From positions 537,189,383-537,253,382 of the forward strand of contig NC_064621.1 in the NCBI RefSeq assembly GCF_023898315.1: a DNA stretch of 64,000 bases, in the 5' to 3' direction. Below the pieces are notes generated by a model. That model was not told the DNA's origin, did not search any database, and saw nothing but the letters and a program-made list of their open reading frames with translations. This document shows, piece after piece, positions 29,801-41,646 of the stretch (position 1 is its first letter; each line of letters opens with the position of its first letter). The position numbers and the translations under genes are program-made. Origin of the DNA: Schistocerca nitens (taxonomy: Eukaryota > Arthropoda > Insecta > Orthoptera > Acrididae).

Positions 29801-31424
29801 TCACCTCGACGGCCGCGGAGGGCCAGGTTGCGAGGGAACAACGCTACAACCGACGGGAGGCGGATCCAGTTCCATCGAGTCGTCGCCAGCTGCGGCCGCT
29901 GTCCCTGGTTGTGTAGGAGGGGCAGCATCGTTTGCCGACGAAAGGCCAGCTGAGCGCCTGGCAGCAGAGCGTCCCGGTGAAACTGAGGACGGCCGGGAGC
30001 AGCGACTCACGGATGGAGCGTCAGACGAAACGCGCCGGGGTGGAGAGGGGGATAGAGACTTCTTCTTGGAGGCCTTCTTGGAAGGCCAAGGAGGCACAGG
30101 GATGGTGGGCTGGACCCGAAGAAGGTCCTCACGCGCGGGGTCCGTTTTGGAACGCCGGACCTCGGAAGCTGGGGTCCGGAACGTTTCCCCGATGGACGCC
30201 TGAGAAAAGGATCACTTCTCAGGTGGCGTGGGGGCAGGAGGAGGAGGAAGGGTGGCCCCTGGGGCAGAGGGGGTGGGGGCCACGGGGGAGGAGGATTTGG
30301 AAGGGAGGGATTTGGGAGGCGGAGGCAGAGCCCCCTGATGGGCGGAGGAGGCGGAGGGGGGACAGGATAGGGGTGAGGATACCGCGGAAGGAGTGGACAC
30401 AACTGAGGCAAACGAAGTGGTCAATGGCACGGGATGGAGGCGGTCATACTTCTTCCTGGCCTCAGAATAAGAGAGCCGATCCAAAGTTTTGATTTCTTGT
30501 ATCCTTCTGATATGCGGGGCAGTCTGAGGATCTAGGCGAGTGGACGCCAGGACAATTAATGCACCGAGGTGGTGGGGTGCATGTATGTTCCTCACGAAGA
30601 GGACGTCCACAATCGCCACAAAGGGGCTCAGCCTCACACCGTGACGACATGTGCCCAAAGCGCAAACACCTAAAACAGCGCATAGGAGGCGGGACGTAAG
30701 GTCGCACGTCGCACCGGTAGCACATCACCTTTACCTTCTCCGGGAGAACGTCCCCCTTGAAGGCGAGGATAAAGGCCCCGGTGTCGATGCGACGGTCTTT
30801 GGGGCCGCGCTGGACTCGCCGGACGAAATGCACGCCTCGGCGCTCCAGGTTGGCCCTGAGCTCCTCATCAGATTGTAGCAGGAGGTCACGATGAAAAATA
30901 ACCCCCTGCGTTCTATTTAGTGCCAGATGTGGGACAATGGATACTGGGATGTCCCCTATGCGGTCGCACGCCTGGAGCGCCGCCGACTGTGTGGCGGAGG
31001 TGGTCTTGATAAGAACGGACCCTGAACGCATCTTGCTGAGAGCCTCGATTCCCCTGAAGATGTCCTCAATGTGCTGAACAAAGAACATGGGCTTGGAGGT
31101 GGCGAATGTCCCCCCATCGGTTCGAGAACAGACCAAATAGCGGGGGAAGTACTTCGCCCGAAGCCGGCGGGCCTGTCCCTCCTCCCATGGAGTGGCCAAG
31201 GGGGAAAGGGCAGGAGAACCAGAACTAGAAACGCTACCTTTTCTTTTGAAAGACTCGGCCGCAGAGCGACCTGATACGTGTTGACGTTTCATCTGCGAAA
31301 CGTCCGCCCCGATACCACCCACTCCGACCAGGGGCTCTCCCCACGGGCGCCACCCAGCCGCAGCAAGGGCCACCTGGCAGGATGACCATTGGCAGGAGTC
31401 CTGATGCCCCAAGGAGACGGGCAT
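29801..31424 (-). pseudogene. LINE ORF1 (gag-like, zinc knuckles), broken
   Basis: Nucleic-acid-binding ORF1 protein. The first frame runs from 31424 (MPVSLGHQDS) or from the internal Met near 31292 (MKRQHVSGRS). It contains three Cys-rich knuckles near its end (CFRCLRFGHMSSRC, CGDCGRPLREEHTC, CINCPGVHSPRSSDC). Near 30510 the sense shifts to another frame, where RIQEIKTLDRLSYSEARKKY continues the protein, so a small indel has broken it. That frame ends at a TGA at 30212-30214; the same frame is open beyond it to 29801 with a Pro/Ser-rich, ORF1-like composition, so the TGA may also be a new stop. Either lesion would truncate the protein. Confidence 0.82.
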
Positions 31425-31905
31425 CTACTCCTTGGCCGACGTGGGGAGGGAGCAGCTCAGGTATCGGTAGTACGATCCCTGTGTTGTCAGGGGGCTACAA
31501 CCTAGAGGGTACATGATGACCCCACCAGAACGGGCTGGCTACTGTGCTGGATTTCTGGTGCCATGGAAAGTCCATCATGATCGCTGGTGCAGATGGAGAT
31601 GCACTATGGGCGTAACTTGGACAACCCATCAGGCGTTTAGGCCCAATTTGAGGAATAGTGGGTATGGTTACAACGCCGGTGCAATGCTGAGTGCCAAGGT
31701 CTTAGTGCACTTACGACCAGTGGTACACCACGTAAGGCGTCCTTCCCCAAAAGGCTCGTACTTCTGTAGAATTTTGAAAAATGGAGGTCAAACCCCAAGG
31801 GGGACCATCACATGGAAGGCCGAAACGGTTGAAACTCCTTTTAGTCGCCTCTTACGACATGCAGGAATACCTCGGGCCTATTCTTACCCCGGACCCGCAG
31901 GGGGG
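31425..31905 (-). promoter_or_regulatory. 5' leader of the I-like LINE
   Basis: About 480 bp upstream of ORF1 on the minus strand, starting right after the target duplication with a G/C run (GGACCCGCAGGGGGGAG on the plus strand). Full-length LINEs of this type usually carry an internal RNA polymerase II promoter in this part; I see no diagnostic core-promoter motif, so the promoter role is inferred from position only. Confidence 0.5.
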
Positions 31906-32950
31906 AGAACGATGGGATGGAGACCTCTTCTAAAAAGCAAGACGCAACGCATCCCAGATACGCTGAATAATGTTCATGTCTGGAGAGTTTGGTGGCCAGC
32001 GGAAGTGTAAACTTAGAAGAGTGTTCCAGGACCCAATCTCTAGCAATTCTGGACATGTGGAGTGTAGCATTGTCCCGCTGGAATTGCGAGAGGTCCGTCA
32101 CAATGCACAATGGACATGAATGGATGCACGTGACCAGACAGAGTGCTTACGTACGTGTCAACTGTCAGAGTCGTATCTAGACGTATCAGAGGCCCCATAC
32201 CACTGCAACTGCACACCCCCAAGATCACTACAGAGCGTCCACCAGCTTGAACAGTCCCCTGCTGAGATGCAGGTTTAAAGGATTCATGAAATTCTCTCCA
32301 TACCTGTACACGTCCGTCCGCACGATACAATTTGAAACAAGACTCGTCCGACCAGGCAACATGTTTGCAATCATCAGCAGTCCAGTGTCGGTGTTGACGG
32401 GCCCATGCGGGGCGTAAAGTTTTGTGTCGTGCAGCCATCAAGGGTACACGAGTGGACCTTCGGCACCGAAAACAAATATCGATGACGTTTCGTTGAATGG
32501 TTCGCAAGCTGACCATTGTTGATGGCCTAGCATTGAAATCTGCAGCAATTTGCGGAAGGGTTGCACAACTGTCACGTTCAACGAATCTCTTCAGTTTTCT
32601 TGGTCCCATTCCTGCAGGATCTTTTTCCGGCCACAGCGATGTCGGACATTTGATGTTTTACCGGATTCCAGATATTCACGGTACAGTTGTGAAATGGTCG
32701 CACAGGAAAATGCCCACTTCATCGCTACCTTGGAGATGCTGTGTCCCATCGCTCGTGCACCGACCATAATAGAAACACGTTCAAACTTACTTAAATCTTG
32801 ATAACCTGCCATTGTAGCATCAGTAACCGATCTAACAGCTGCAACAGTCACTTGTTGTCTTATAAAGGCGTTACACCGTATTCTTCCCGTTTATATATCT
32901 CTGTATTTGAATAATCGTGCCTACACCAGTCTGTCTGATGCTTCAGTGTA

Positions 32951-34395
32951 TTTGTTGTTTGAAGCTTGTGTAGCCAACGCGAAGTTACATGAATTTAGTG
33001 GTCTCAAAATGGAAGCCAAGATTAAGATACAAAGATTTTTAATTTTCATCATCGAATGAATAATTGACAATAACCGTTGAGAACAATGTTCTTACCAGAA
33101 TGCAGTAAACTGGAATAAAAGGATGCTGACCACAATGGGACTTGCACCTAATTGAAATACTGGAGGAATAAAAGTGAATGAGACTTCCAGATCTGAGCAG
33201 CTAGCAATTTCGCGATAAATGAGACACATATTGAATATGACAATTTGTGCATATGAGAGTAGGTTAAATAGCAGCTGCTCAGAAGTTGAATTGTGCTACA
33301 GCTTTAGAAAAACTTACAGCACCCAAGTACAGCAAATGGGCCCAATCCGGATAAGACGAGAGTCGGGTGTCGGCTGCCCAAAATACAATGCAGTCAGATT
33401 GCCAAGCACGACTTGGAGACGGAAAACGAATGCTGCTGGCAGCCTGACGAATGATAATGTGCCTTCAGCCATGCAAGAATAGGGGAACGCAACGGAAACT
33501 TTCCACTGAATGCGTACTGAAATACGCATTAAAACTAATTCCCGGAATTTGTTAGCAATGGCCACATCACGTCTAGTCGCAGGGGGCGATGCATTGATTG
33601 AAAATTCTGTAATTTTTGAGGGGAGAGCAACGGTGATTCCCAAGCCAGGGCAGCGATTATAAGCGGCACCTTTCAAAATGTAGACAGAAAGGCAAATTTC
33701 ACGCTCAAGGACGCGTGGGTGAACTCTGTAGAGTCTGGCGACAATGCGACTCTAGTAAGTGGATTAGCGGCAGAAACTCACCACAGCTGCTACTGCCGTT
33801 CCCTGCTTTTGAGTCATGGTGAAGGCCTTCTCCAGCACCCAGCGGCGAACTGCTCAGCAGCCACCCTCACTCGCATCGTGCGAGAAATCCAACCACTTTC
33901 CACTCCCAGGAAAAGTACCAAGCTCAAGCAGTGAACCGCTAAGTAATCGAAACAGAACTGAAACCTAACAATATGTGACGGTCCACAACCAAGAAGGAAG
34001 ATTAGGGTGTTACCCCGCGCATCAAGATCATTATAGACAGTATAAACAGCAGTTGAGAAGGAATGGGGAAGGAAAGACTTCCTTTCGAAGCATTCACCAG
34101 GGCATTTGGGTTAATCAGTTTATGGAAAGCACGTAAAATCTGAATCTGGACATTCGAATCAGTGGTTTAACCACCGTTCTCTGGAATGAAAAACGAAATG
34201 AAACGATCTTACAGTATTATTGGTCGGGAGATACCGTCTGGGGTTGTTCGGTCACCTGGTGTAAGTCTTTACTTGATTAGGACAACACAAGCATCCAGAC
34301 CTGAGCGAAGGAAATCTCGGACCTGGCCGAGAATCGAAGTCGGAAGCCCGCGGTTTAGAGATAGCGACTCTAAACACTGGACCATGAGCGGCGGA
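32951..34395. other. unassigned
   Basis: No gene recognised. A minus-strand frame of 120 codons at 33314-33676 (IQWKVSVAFPYSCMAEGTLS in the middle) has no family I can name; it may be repeat-derived. Confidence 0.35.
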
Positions 34396-34442
34396 CCTCT
34401 GGACTGCATATCCTGTGTCTTACCACTGCATCACCTCGATCG
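34396..34442 (-). mobile_element. short SINE family A head fragment
   Basis: GTCTTACCACTGCATCACCTCG matches the tRNA-like head of family A in minus orientation. The rest of the element is not recognisable; the preceding 34.26-34.39 kb is tRNA-like but unclear (GGCCGAGAATCGAAG). Confidence 0.4.
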
Positions 34443-34840
34443 CTATGATGATGTGCCAATCAAGTTTACGTTGCACGCACCATCAGGAAATCACATATTT
34501 CATGTTTCTGTAAATAGCCAACCATTTAGAAAGAATGCCGTGCCAGATATGCTGTACATACTAAAACATATTCTCATCAATAACATAAATGGATAGCTCA
34601 AAGGAGGTATGTAATAGGTAACATTCAGAACTCCATGTGTAGGTAGATATCAACTAGAATTGGGAATCCCGTATTACAGATCTTGTGAAGCGTATAGACC
34701 CCATCGCATCAGATTAGCAGATGATTATTGGCGTTGGTGATTACTAATACAGAAATTTAATTTATTTTGAAGAATTCTATTGATTAATGCCATTCGGGCA
34801 AAATTTTTAAGACAATCACATATCGACACGAAGTTTTCAA

Positions 34841-35040
34841 AAATGGTTCAAATGGCTCTGAGCACAATGGGACTAAACTTCTGAGGTCATCAGTCCCCTA
34901 GAACTTAGAACTACTTAAACCTAACTAACCTAAGGAGAGCACACACATTCATGCCCGAGGCAGGATTCGAACCTGCGACCGTAACGGTCGCGCGGTTCCA
35001 GACTGTAGCGCCTACAACCGCTCAGCCACTTCGGCCGGCT
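34841..35040 (-). mobile_element. SINE family B, full length
   Basis: Minus-strand copy with the GGATTCGAACC B box (plus orientation) and stem-loop at 34869-34897. The 13-bp duplication ACGAAGTTTTCAA lies at 34828-34840 and 35041-35053. Confidence 0.93.
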
Positions 35041-35053
35041 ACGAAGTTTTCAA

Positions 35054-35564
35054 TGCAGAGAAACGACCAGTATGTATATCAGGCGTACATCGTGAAAACT
35101 CATCTTGATAAAATTTTCTGAACAATAGGTATACTGACAGTAGCCTCACGCCGCATTTGCTTACTTAAAATTTTTGCTATAGACAACCACAATTCGAATA
35201 AAACACCAGTATTCCTAAATATAATAAGGTGCCTCTACCTGATCGTCAGTTACAGATTAGGCTATAATCTTTCTGTAGCCACTAGCGGTTAGTGACATAT
35301 TATGCAACTTCCAAATTAAGTTGTTCCATTCGCTGTTCAGATTTATCTGCGCTACAGATAAGCAGTACGTTGTCATCATCAATACTCTACAAGCCACTAT
35401 GAAATGTGTGACAGCGGAACGTAGATGGTTCTGATGTGTTCCAGTGACAAATATTCCTCTTTCCTTCTCCAACGTTAAGGGTCAAGCAACTTCCTCTACG
35501 ACTGGACCTGAGTAGTTTTAATGATCAGGTATCCATTTGCCTGACTCCTATTTTCCACCACCAT
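35054..35564. other. unassigned
   Basis: No gene or repeat recognised. Confidence 0.35.
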
Positions 35565-35565
35565 A

Positions 35566-35766
35566 GTGGGCCTCCGTTGTGCAGCGGTAGTGTTACCGCC
35601 TACCATGCAAGGGGGCCCGGATTCGATTCCCGGCAGGGGACTGGATGTTGTGTGCCCTTTGGCATCACTGACACGCAAGTCGCCGAAGAGGCGTCAACTA
35701 AAAAGACTAGCAATACGGCGGCCGAACCCCTAAGCCAATAAATGCCATACGATCATTTCATTTTTT
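35566..35766 (+). mobile_element. SINE family D (tRNA-derived)
   Basis: The tRNA-like head GCAGCGGTAGTGTTACCGCC with GGATTCGATTCCCGG (B box, about 35618-35632) is followed by a body containing ACGCAAGTCGCCGAAGAGGC. The head resembles a glycine-type tRNA in its CCCGGATTCGATTCCCGG arm. Only one copy lies in the window, and the target duplication is unclear. Confidence 0.75.
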
Positions 35767-36391
35767 CCCATCATCATGATAAAGTCTAATGGAACTTGTG
35801 GCATTGACGCATATATTTTTCACTGTACTAACCACACATTCTCAAGGGCTCTTAGGACAGATACTGTTACAACTAGGCCATACGCTTTCTCAAAATATAT
35901 TTATCTAGGTCCAAGTGGGAATTATTACTCATTCCTCTGTTCAGCAATTTTCTTCAAGACGTTTGAAATTAACTAAATGATGAGTTTTTCTCTAGTTCAG
36001 AAGACGAACGTTTTGTAGCCAAATGAGGCTGCCTACTTATGATAGAATTGTGTTGAACTCTCCGCTCTTTGTGTCACTAACACCGACTAGAAGCACTCAA
36101 TAGATATCTAAACCGTTTCTCCATAAAGAAAGATTTTTGTTTGGCATAACCTAAATTTTCACATAATGAAAGTACGACCTGAACTAACGGAACACATACC
36201 TTAGCCCGCAATGTAAAGTTGATTCGAATCATTCGCCTATTACCCCATCAGTCTTTATAGTTGTATTTACTTTGTCAGTTCTTACTGTGTGAATCATTTT
36301 TCTGAATTTGGTTTCCTTTTTGTAAATCATGCCCAATATCACTAACATTTAATGAAAGTCAGACTCATATCTTATCCTCAGTGACGAACTA
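35767..36391. other. unassigned
   Basis: No gene recognised. Confidence 0.35.
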
Positions 36392-37435
36392 CACTCAGAT
36401 GACAAAAGTCATAGACGTGATTGTGGCTACACGACGGGAATTACCCGATTTTGCATTCGGAACGATAGTTGACAAAGACGCATGGGACATGCCGTTTCGG
36501 AAATCGTTAGGAAATACAATATTCCGAGATGTAGAGTGTCAATAGCGTGCCGAGAATGCCAAATTGCAGGCGTCACCTCTCACCACGGACAACACAGTAG
36601 CCGACGGCCTTCACTTAACGACCGAGAGCAGCGGCGTTTGCGTTGAATTGTCAGTGCTACCAGAGAAGCAAAATTGAGTGAAATGTGGGACGTACGACGA
36701 ATGTATCCGTTACGACAGTGCGGCGAAATTTGACGTTAATGGGGTATGACAGCGGAGGACCGACTCAAGTGCCTTTGCTAACAGCCTGATATCGCTTCCA
36801 GCGCCTGTCCTGGGGTCGTGGCCATATCAGTTGGACCATAGACGTATGGAAAACCATGTCCTCGTCAGATGAGCCCCAATTTCAGCTGGTAAGAGCTGAT
36901 GCTAGGGTTCGAGTGTGGCACAGACCCCTCGAAGCCATGGACAGAAGTTGTCAACAAGGCACTATGCAAGTATGCCAGCTGGTGGTGGATCTATAATGGT
37001 GTGGGATGTCTTTAGATCGAATGCACTGGTCCTCTAACTGAAAATGGTTATGTTCGACTACTTGGAGACCATTTTCAGCCATTCACGGACTTCACGCTCC
37101 CAATGAACGATGATATTTTGATGGATGACAATGCACCACATCACTGGGCTACAATTTTCGCGATTGATTTGAAGAACATTCTGGAGAATTCGAGGGAATG
37201 ATTTGGTCGCCAGGATAGCCCGGCATGAATCCCGTTGAACATTTATGGGACCCAATCGAGAGGACAGGTTCTGTACCAGCAACACTTCCGTAATTATGGA
37301 CGGCTATAGAGGCTGTATGTTTCGATATTTCTGCAGGGAAGTTCCTACGTCTTGCTGAGTCACTACCACGTCTAGTGGCTACATTACGTCCGACACGGAA
37401 TTAAGAGGCATCCCATGACTTTTAACACCTCAGTG
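36392..37435 (+). mobile_element. Tc1-like transposon, degenerate (1.04 kb)
   Basis: TIR-like ends (CACTCAGATGACAAAAGTCA at left, CACTGAGGTGTTAAAAGTCA read inward from the right) lie next to TA. Plus-strand transposase traces include RVWHRPLEAMD (about 36910), MDDNAPHHW with the second catalytic Asp (about 37125) and NPVEHLWDPIE with the Glu (about 37235). No frame is longer than a few dozen codons, so it is long dead. It is shorter than intact Tc1 elements, which implies internal deletions. Confidence 0.8.
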
Positions 37436-37437
37436 TA

Positions 37438-38246
37438 GATAACGTGGAGGAGGAGTTCCATAAACCATATGTTTTCGTAGTTACTTCTAGTTCTGTATGT
37501 TTTTATGTTTAATTCTCTATGTTAATGGGTTCAAATACTATATTAAACCAAAGAAGTTCAGTGCGAATAGAATAAGCAGTCTCTGAGGGTCATGGAATTC
37601 TACTTCGATCCACTGAATCTCGCTTAATATCGACTCTTAGCGTCATTCGAAATTGTATAAATGACAAATTGATTAAAAAGGGATTGCGTAATTGCGGAGT
37701 ATAGCATAGGTGATGCCATAACAACGACTCATAGTCCGCGGTTACAGAAGCAACTATCTCAGTTGAAGAGTGGCTGTTTTTAGGTCCCTTCGGATTCTAC
37801 CGCCAGATTGGTGGGGGCGACTGTTTGTGGTCTGGGCTGACAACTTCACATGACACTGTGTATATTCGGTTTTCGTTAATTGTGTGGTGGAAACACTGAA
37901 ATAGAGTAGTTACATGTTCTTGCGTTTTGCTGGAGACTAATACCAATGAATGAACATTACGTCAAGATTGTGTTCGTCATTTAAACTTGAAAATAGTATG
38001 AATGATGGAAATGTCAAACGTTCTTAGTACCAAATCTCACATTCATCATGATAATCAAAAAACAAAGCGTCAAAGTGTCTTTTTTTGTACATAACTTATT
38101 TAAATGAGAAATTAAGGTCTTCTGATACCACAGAAATTTGTGCTCACATCATTGCGAAAGTAATGAAACAAATTAGAAAAAAAATAATTTATTAAGAACG
38201 TTCTAATTGCCATAACAGGAAGTGATTCTAAGTGCGAATAAGAAAG
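37438..38246. other. unassigned
   Basis: No gene or repeat recognised. Confidence 0.35.
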
Positions 38247-38965
38247 TCTTTGTGAAGATAGTAACTGTTCCGAAAGAACATATACCAATGATGACCATGC
38301 AGCTTCTCTAGAAAGAAATGAGAATTAATCGAAACCCTCAGCTGCCAAGAGGTGTTGCTGATATACTTCAGTGGAGACAGCTGAAAATGTGTGCCCCGAC
38401 CGGGACTCTAACCCGGGATCTCCTGCTTATATGGCAGACGCTCTATCCATCTGAGCCACCGAGGGCACAGACGATAGCGCGACTGCAGGGACTTATCCCT
38501 TGCACGCTTCCAGTGAGACCCACATTCCCAACTGTTCACAACCTACATTCGCAATGTTCCTAAAGGATAGAGAAGCTGCATGGTCATCATTGGTATCTGT
38601 TATTTCGGAACAGTTACTATCTTCATATATATAGTTAAAGGCTACCCCGCCATTGACTTTCTTCTGTCCGAATGCACACACTTTGCTCGAACTCTTACGG
38701 GAATCGTCACCTTAGTTGGCGAGAGTAATGAGTGAATGGGCAAATATCCTTTAGGAACATTACGAATGTAGGCTGGTAGGCTGTGGACAGGAGGGAATGT
38801 GGGTCTCACTGGAAGCATGTAAGGGATAAGTCCCTGCAGTCGCGCTATCATCTGTGCCCTCGGTGGCTCAGATGGATAGAGCGTCTGCCACGTAAGAAGG
38901 AGCTCCGGGGTTCGAGTCCCGGTCGGGGCACACATTTTGAGCTGTCCCCATTGAGGTATATCAAC
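38247..38965. repeat. foldback repeat with two inverted tRNA-like units
   Basis: Two copies of a tRNA-derived unit lie in opposite orientation: minus at 38390-38467 and plus at 38856-38932. Each has an A box TGGCTCAGATGG and a B box of the GGTTCGAGTCC type (GGTTAGAGTCC in the left copy). Matching sequence continues beyond them (38366-38560 against 38742-38962), and a second inverted pair, GAAGATAGTAACTGTTCCGA, joins 38253-38320 with 38560-38626. The tRNA-like cloverleaf is imperfect (acceptor-stem mismatch), so I do not call functional tRNA genes. Confidence 0.75.
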
Positions 38966-39204
38966 TTAAGTTATACAACAATTATTTTTTCAATTATTTG
39001 AGTGTTGTTTAAATATTGATTGTTGATTTTATTACGCTAAATAACGCCTGCATTATTTCACTTTTTATCACACAAAATGACATACTTTTGTGCGTTGTTT
39101 TAATAGTACACATAAACCAACTGTTACACAACTGAATTTCACATCCAGAAAAATTGTAGTGTCTCTGTAGCAAGTAAATGTTGAAATAAAGGTAAATTCC
39201 ATTG
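38966..39204. other. unassigned
   Basis: AT-rich spacer, nothing recognised. Confidence 0.35.
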
Positions 39205-39271
39205 AAACATCCTGGCAGATTAAAACTGTATGGCGGACCGAGACTCTAACTCGGGACCTTTGCCTTCCGTA
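39205..39271 (-). repeat. truncated tRNA-like repeat fragment
   Basis: GAAACATCCTGGCAGATTAA and GGACCGAGACTCTAACTCGGG, in two blocks, look like the tail and B-box region of a tRNA-derived repeat in minus orientation. The head is missing. Confidence 0.45.
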
Positions 39272-40337
39272 AATCTCATTGTTTAATTCTACACACAAAA
39301 ACTGCACTCAATAGATAAAAAGAGGTCTGCAAAATTGACGTTCAGTGTAGGGATCTACATTTTTTATTATCAGCGCTCAGAAAGAATTTTAACTAACAAT
39401 TAAATTACGTTATTGCTGGAAGGTCCCCGTCACATCTGCCCTGGAGTTCTTCCTCTGAATTATCATCTTGTTCAGTAGAAAAACTGTGATCACTGGTTGT
39501 TGCAAAAATCACCGTATTTTTCATATACTTATTAATCTACATCACTGACATCTTCCTCCATCCACCGACTAACAATTTCATCACACTTACGATCGTTAAA
39601 ACTAGCACTTTCCTGCGAACACATTCAACGTGCTGCAGAAAACAGTTATGTAGTTCACGAGACCCCAACACTTATCAATAGCACACGTCATCAACAAACC
39701 ATGAAGATGATAACGCAACCGAAAACAAAACGTTATAAGGATAGCGATTTGATTAGGAGAGGGAGAGTACAAAAGCATTCTGCTTGAAGTGACATTGCAG
39801 AGCGAGTTCGGAAATTTTCGAGCGGTTCGAGAAACCTCACCTCGTGAGCTAAGGGCTAGTAGATACGTAGCAGACAAAGGCCATACCTCATATTTTACAT
39901 TTTTACAAGACAATAAAAAACTTCAGTACTAACTTCTGTCTTTTATATAATTCCATTCTTGGTATCAGATGTTGCAAAGGTAACTATAGAACTCCCTGCG
40001 CTGTTGAGGAAGAAATGTCTTTTCATAACATTTTACAGACACACATTGTTTTCTCTGTTCACTCACACGACTTCTTATTTCATATTTTTTGATCACTAAT
40101 TAGCTACTCCCATTACAAATATGTTTTATTGATTATACAAACAAACGTTTACACGCCATCTGCTTACGATACACACTGGGCATGAACTAATCGGATGAGA
40201 AATTGACACGTGGCACTTGGAACTCCAAGGGATGCACTGCGTGGCACAAAAACCACGCAGCATGTAGTAACAAATGTTTGCAAGCATTTTCTCCATAATT
40301 TGATACTTGGAAGAAGTCTATGGACATGCACCACATG
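39272..40337. other. unassigned
   Basis: No supported gene or repeat; short frames only. Confidence 0.35.
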
Positions 40338-40339
40338 TA

Positions 40340-41644
40340 CGAGGGTCACTCCAAAAGAAATGCACACTATTTATTTTTAAATCCATCTTTTATTCTACAT
40401 GTTTGAAAGTTTTACAGTGTGTAGATACATCCTTTAGGAAGAATATTTTCATTTCTCCACATAATTTCCATCCCTCTCAACTGCCTTAGGCAAAAGTGGA
40501 TTGAGCGCCTGTATACCCGCACAGTAAAATTCTGGACCAACCTGTTGGAGCCACTGTTTGGTAGCGTGCACAAGGGAGTCATCATCTTCAAACCTTCGTC
40601 CACGAAGAGCGTCTTTCAGTTTCCCAAAGAGATGATAGTCACATGGAGCGATGTCAGGACTGTAAGGCGGGTGTTTCAGTGTTGTTCATCCGAGTTTTGT
40701 GATCGCTTCCATGGTTTTTTGACTGACATGTGGCCGTGCATTGTCCTGCAACAGCAAAACACCCTGCATTTGCCGATGTGGTCGAACACGACTCAGTCGC
40801 GCTTGAAGTATCTTCAGTGTCGTCACATATGCATCAGAATTTATGGTGATTCCACGTGGCATGATGTCCACAAGCACGAGTCCTTCGGAATCGAAAAACA
40901 CCGTAGCCATATCTTTTACAGCAGAAGGTGTGGTTTTGAATCTTTTTTCTTGGGTGAATTTGCATGATGCCACTCCATTGATTGACTCTTCGCCTCTTTT
41001 GAAAAAATGATGGAGCCATGTGACCATCACCTGTCACAATTCTTCCAAAAGTTCGCTGCATACCGTTTTTCTTGTTTCTTTATGAGCCACTGTCAACATC
41101 CTGGGAACCTACCTGGCACAAACCTTTTTAAACGCCAAAACTTTCAGTATTCGGCAGTCACTTCCTTCCCCTATCCCAACGCAGCGTGACAATTCGTTCA
41201 GTGTGATGCGTCTGTCAGCAGTCACCAATTCGTTAACTCTCTGCACATTGTCTGGAGTGTGTGCAGTACGAGGCCTGTCGCTGCGAGGACAATCCTCAAT
41301 ATTGCCGTGCCCGCTTTCATCACGTATCCTACTTGCCCACCGACTAACTGTACTGCGATCGACAGCAGAATCTCCATACACCTTTTTCAACCTCTTGTGG
41401 ATGTTTCCCACTGTCTCGTTTTCACAGCGCAGGAATTCTATAACAGCACGTTGCTTCTGACGAACGTCTATTGTAGCAGCCATCTTGAAGACATGCTGTG
41501 ACGGCGCCACTCACGGGAACAGGTTGAACTAAGTTTGAAAATAAGCGGGAAGGATGTATCTACACACTGTAAAACTTTCACACATCCAGGATGAAAACTG
41601 TATTTTTACAAAAATAGTGTCCATTTCTTTTGAAGTGACCCTCA
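40340..41644 (-). mobile_element. mariner transposon, complete ends, dead gene
   Basis: About 1305 bp with inverted ends (GAGGGTCACT...AAAAGAAATG at both, few mismatches) and TA at 40338-40339 and 41645-41646. The transposase is on the minus strand from about 41510: VRQKQRAVIEFLRCENETVG, VDRSTVSRWASRI, then VTADRRITLNELSRCVGIGE. A stop follows KVCAR near 41110. The catalytic part survives in pieces: VTGDGHMAPSFF (first Asp), VLLLQDNARPHVSQKTMEAI (second Asp) and HPPYSPDIAPCDYHLFG (third Asp) near 40650. This is DD34D type. At least two stops make it inactive, but its ends could still be mobilised. Confidence 0.88.
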
Positions 41645-41646
41645 TA

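Larger units (their letters stand above)
25921..31905 (-). mobile_element. I-superfamily LINE, full length
   Basis: A 5985-bp non-LTR retrotransposon on the minus strand. At the left is a 3' tail of 14 A residues (plus-strand T at 25921-25934), preceded by a 3' stem-loop at 25947-25977. A 12-bp target duplication AGAACGATGGGA lies at 25909-25920 and 31906-31917. In transcription order: about 480 bp of 5' leader, ORF1 (gag-like), a 43-bp gap and ORF2. The full-length 5' end, exact duplication and open ORF2 indicate a recent insertion. Presence of RNase H after the RT places it in the I group (I/Nimb/LOA-like), not CR1, Jockey or R1; finer placement needs a tree. Confidence 0.92.
25742..32948 (-). 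mobile_element. degenerate Tc1-like transposon split by a 6-kb LINE
   Basis: Inverted ends CACTGAAG... at 25742 and, in reverse complement, at 32948 are flanked by TA. Minus-strand transposase blocks run from the N-terminus (YQDLSKFERVSIMVGARAMG, about 32800), through LPQIAADFNARPSTMVSLRT and the catalytic HVAWSDESCFKLYRADGRVQ (about 32350). The second-Asp region (QRDNATLHMSRIARDW) lies near 32070. The C-terminal LWTAVQHSWRQCPPAVLQTL piece (about 25890) lies beyond the LINE. Without the LINE and one target duplication it would be about 1.2 kb. Frameshifts and stops show it was dead, or dying, before or after the LINE landed. Confidence 0.88.

Noticed and set aside
38856-38932. Candidate functional tRNA gene with good A and B boxes
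   Set aside because: The acceptor stem has mismatches, an inverted partner lies nearby, and matching flanks continue past the tRNA part, so it is a tRNA-derived repeat.
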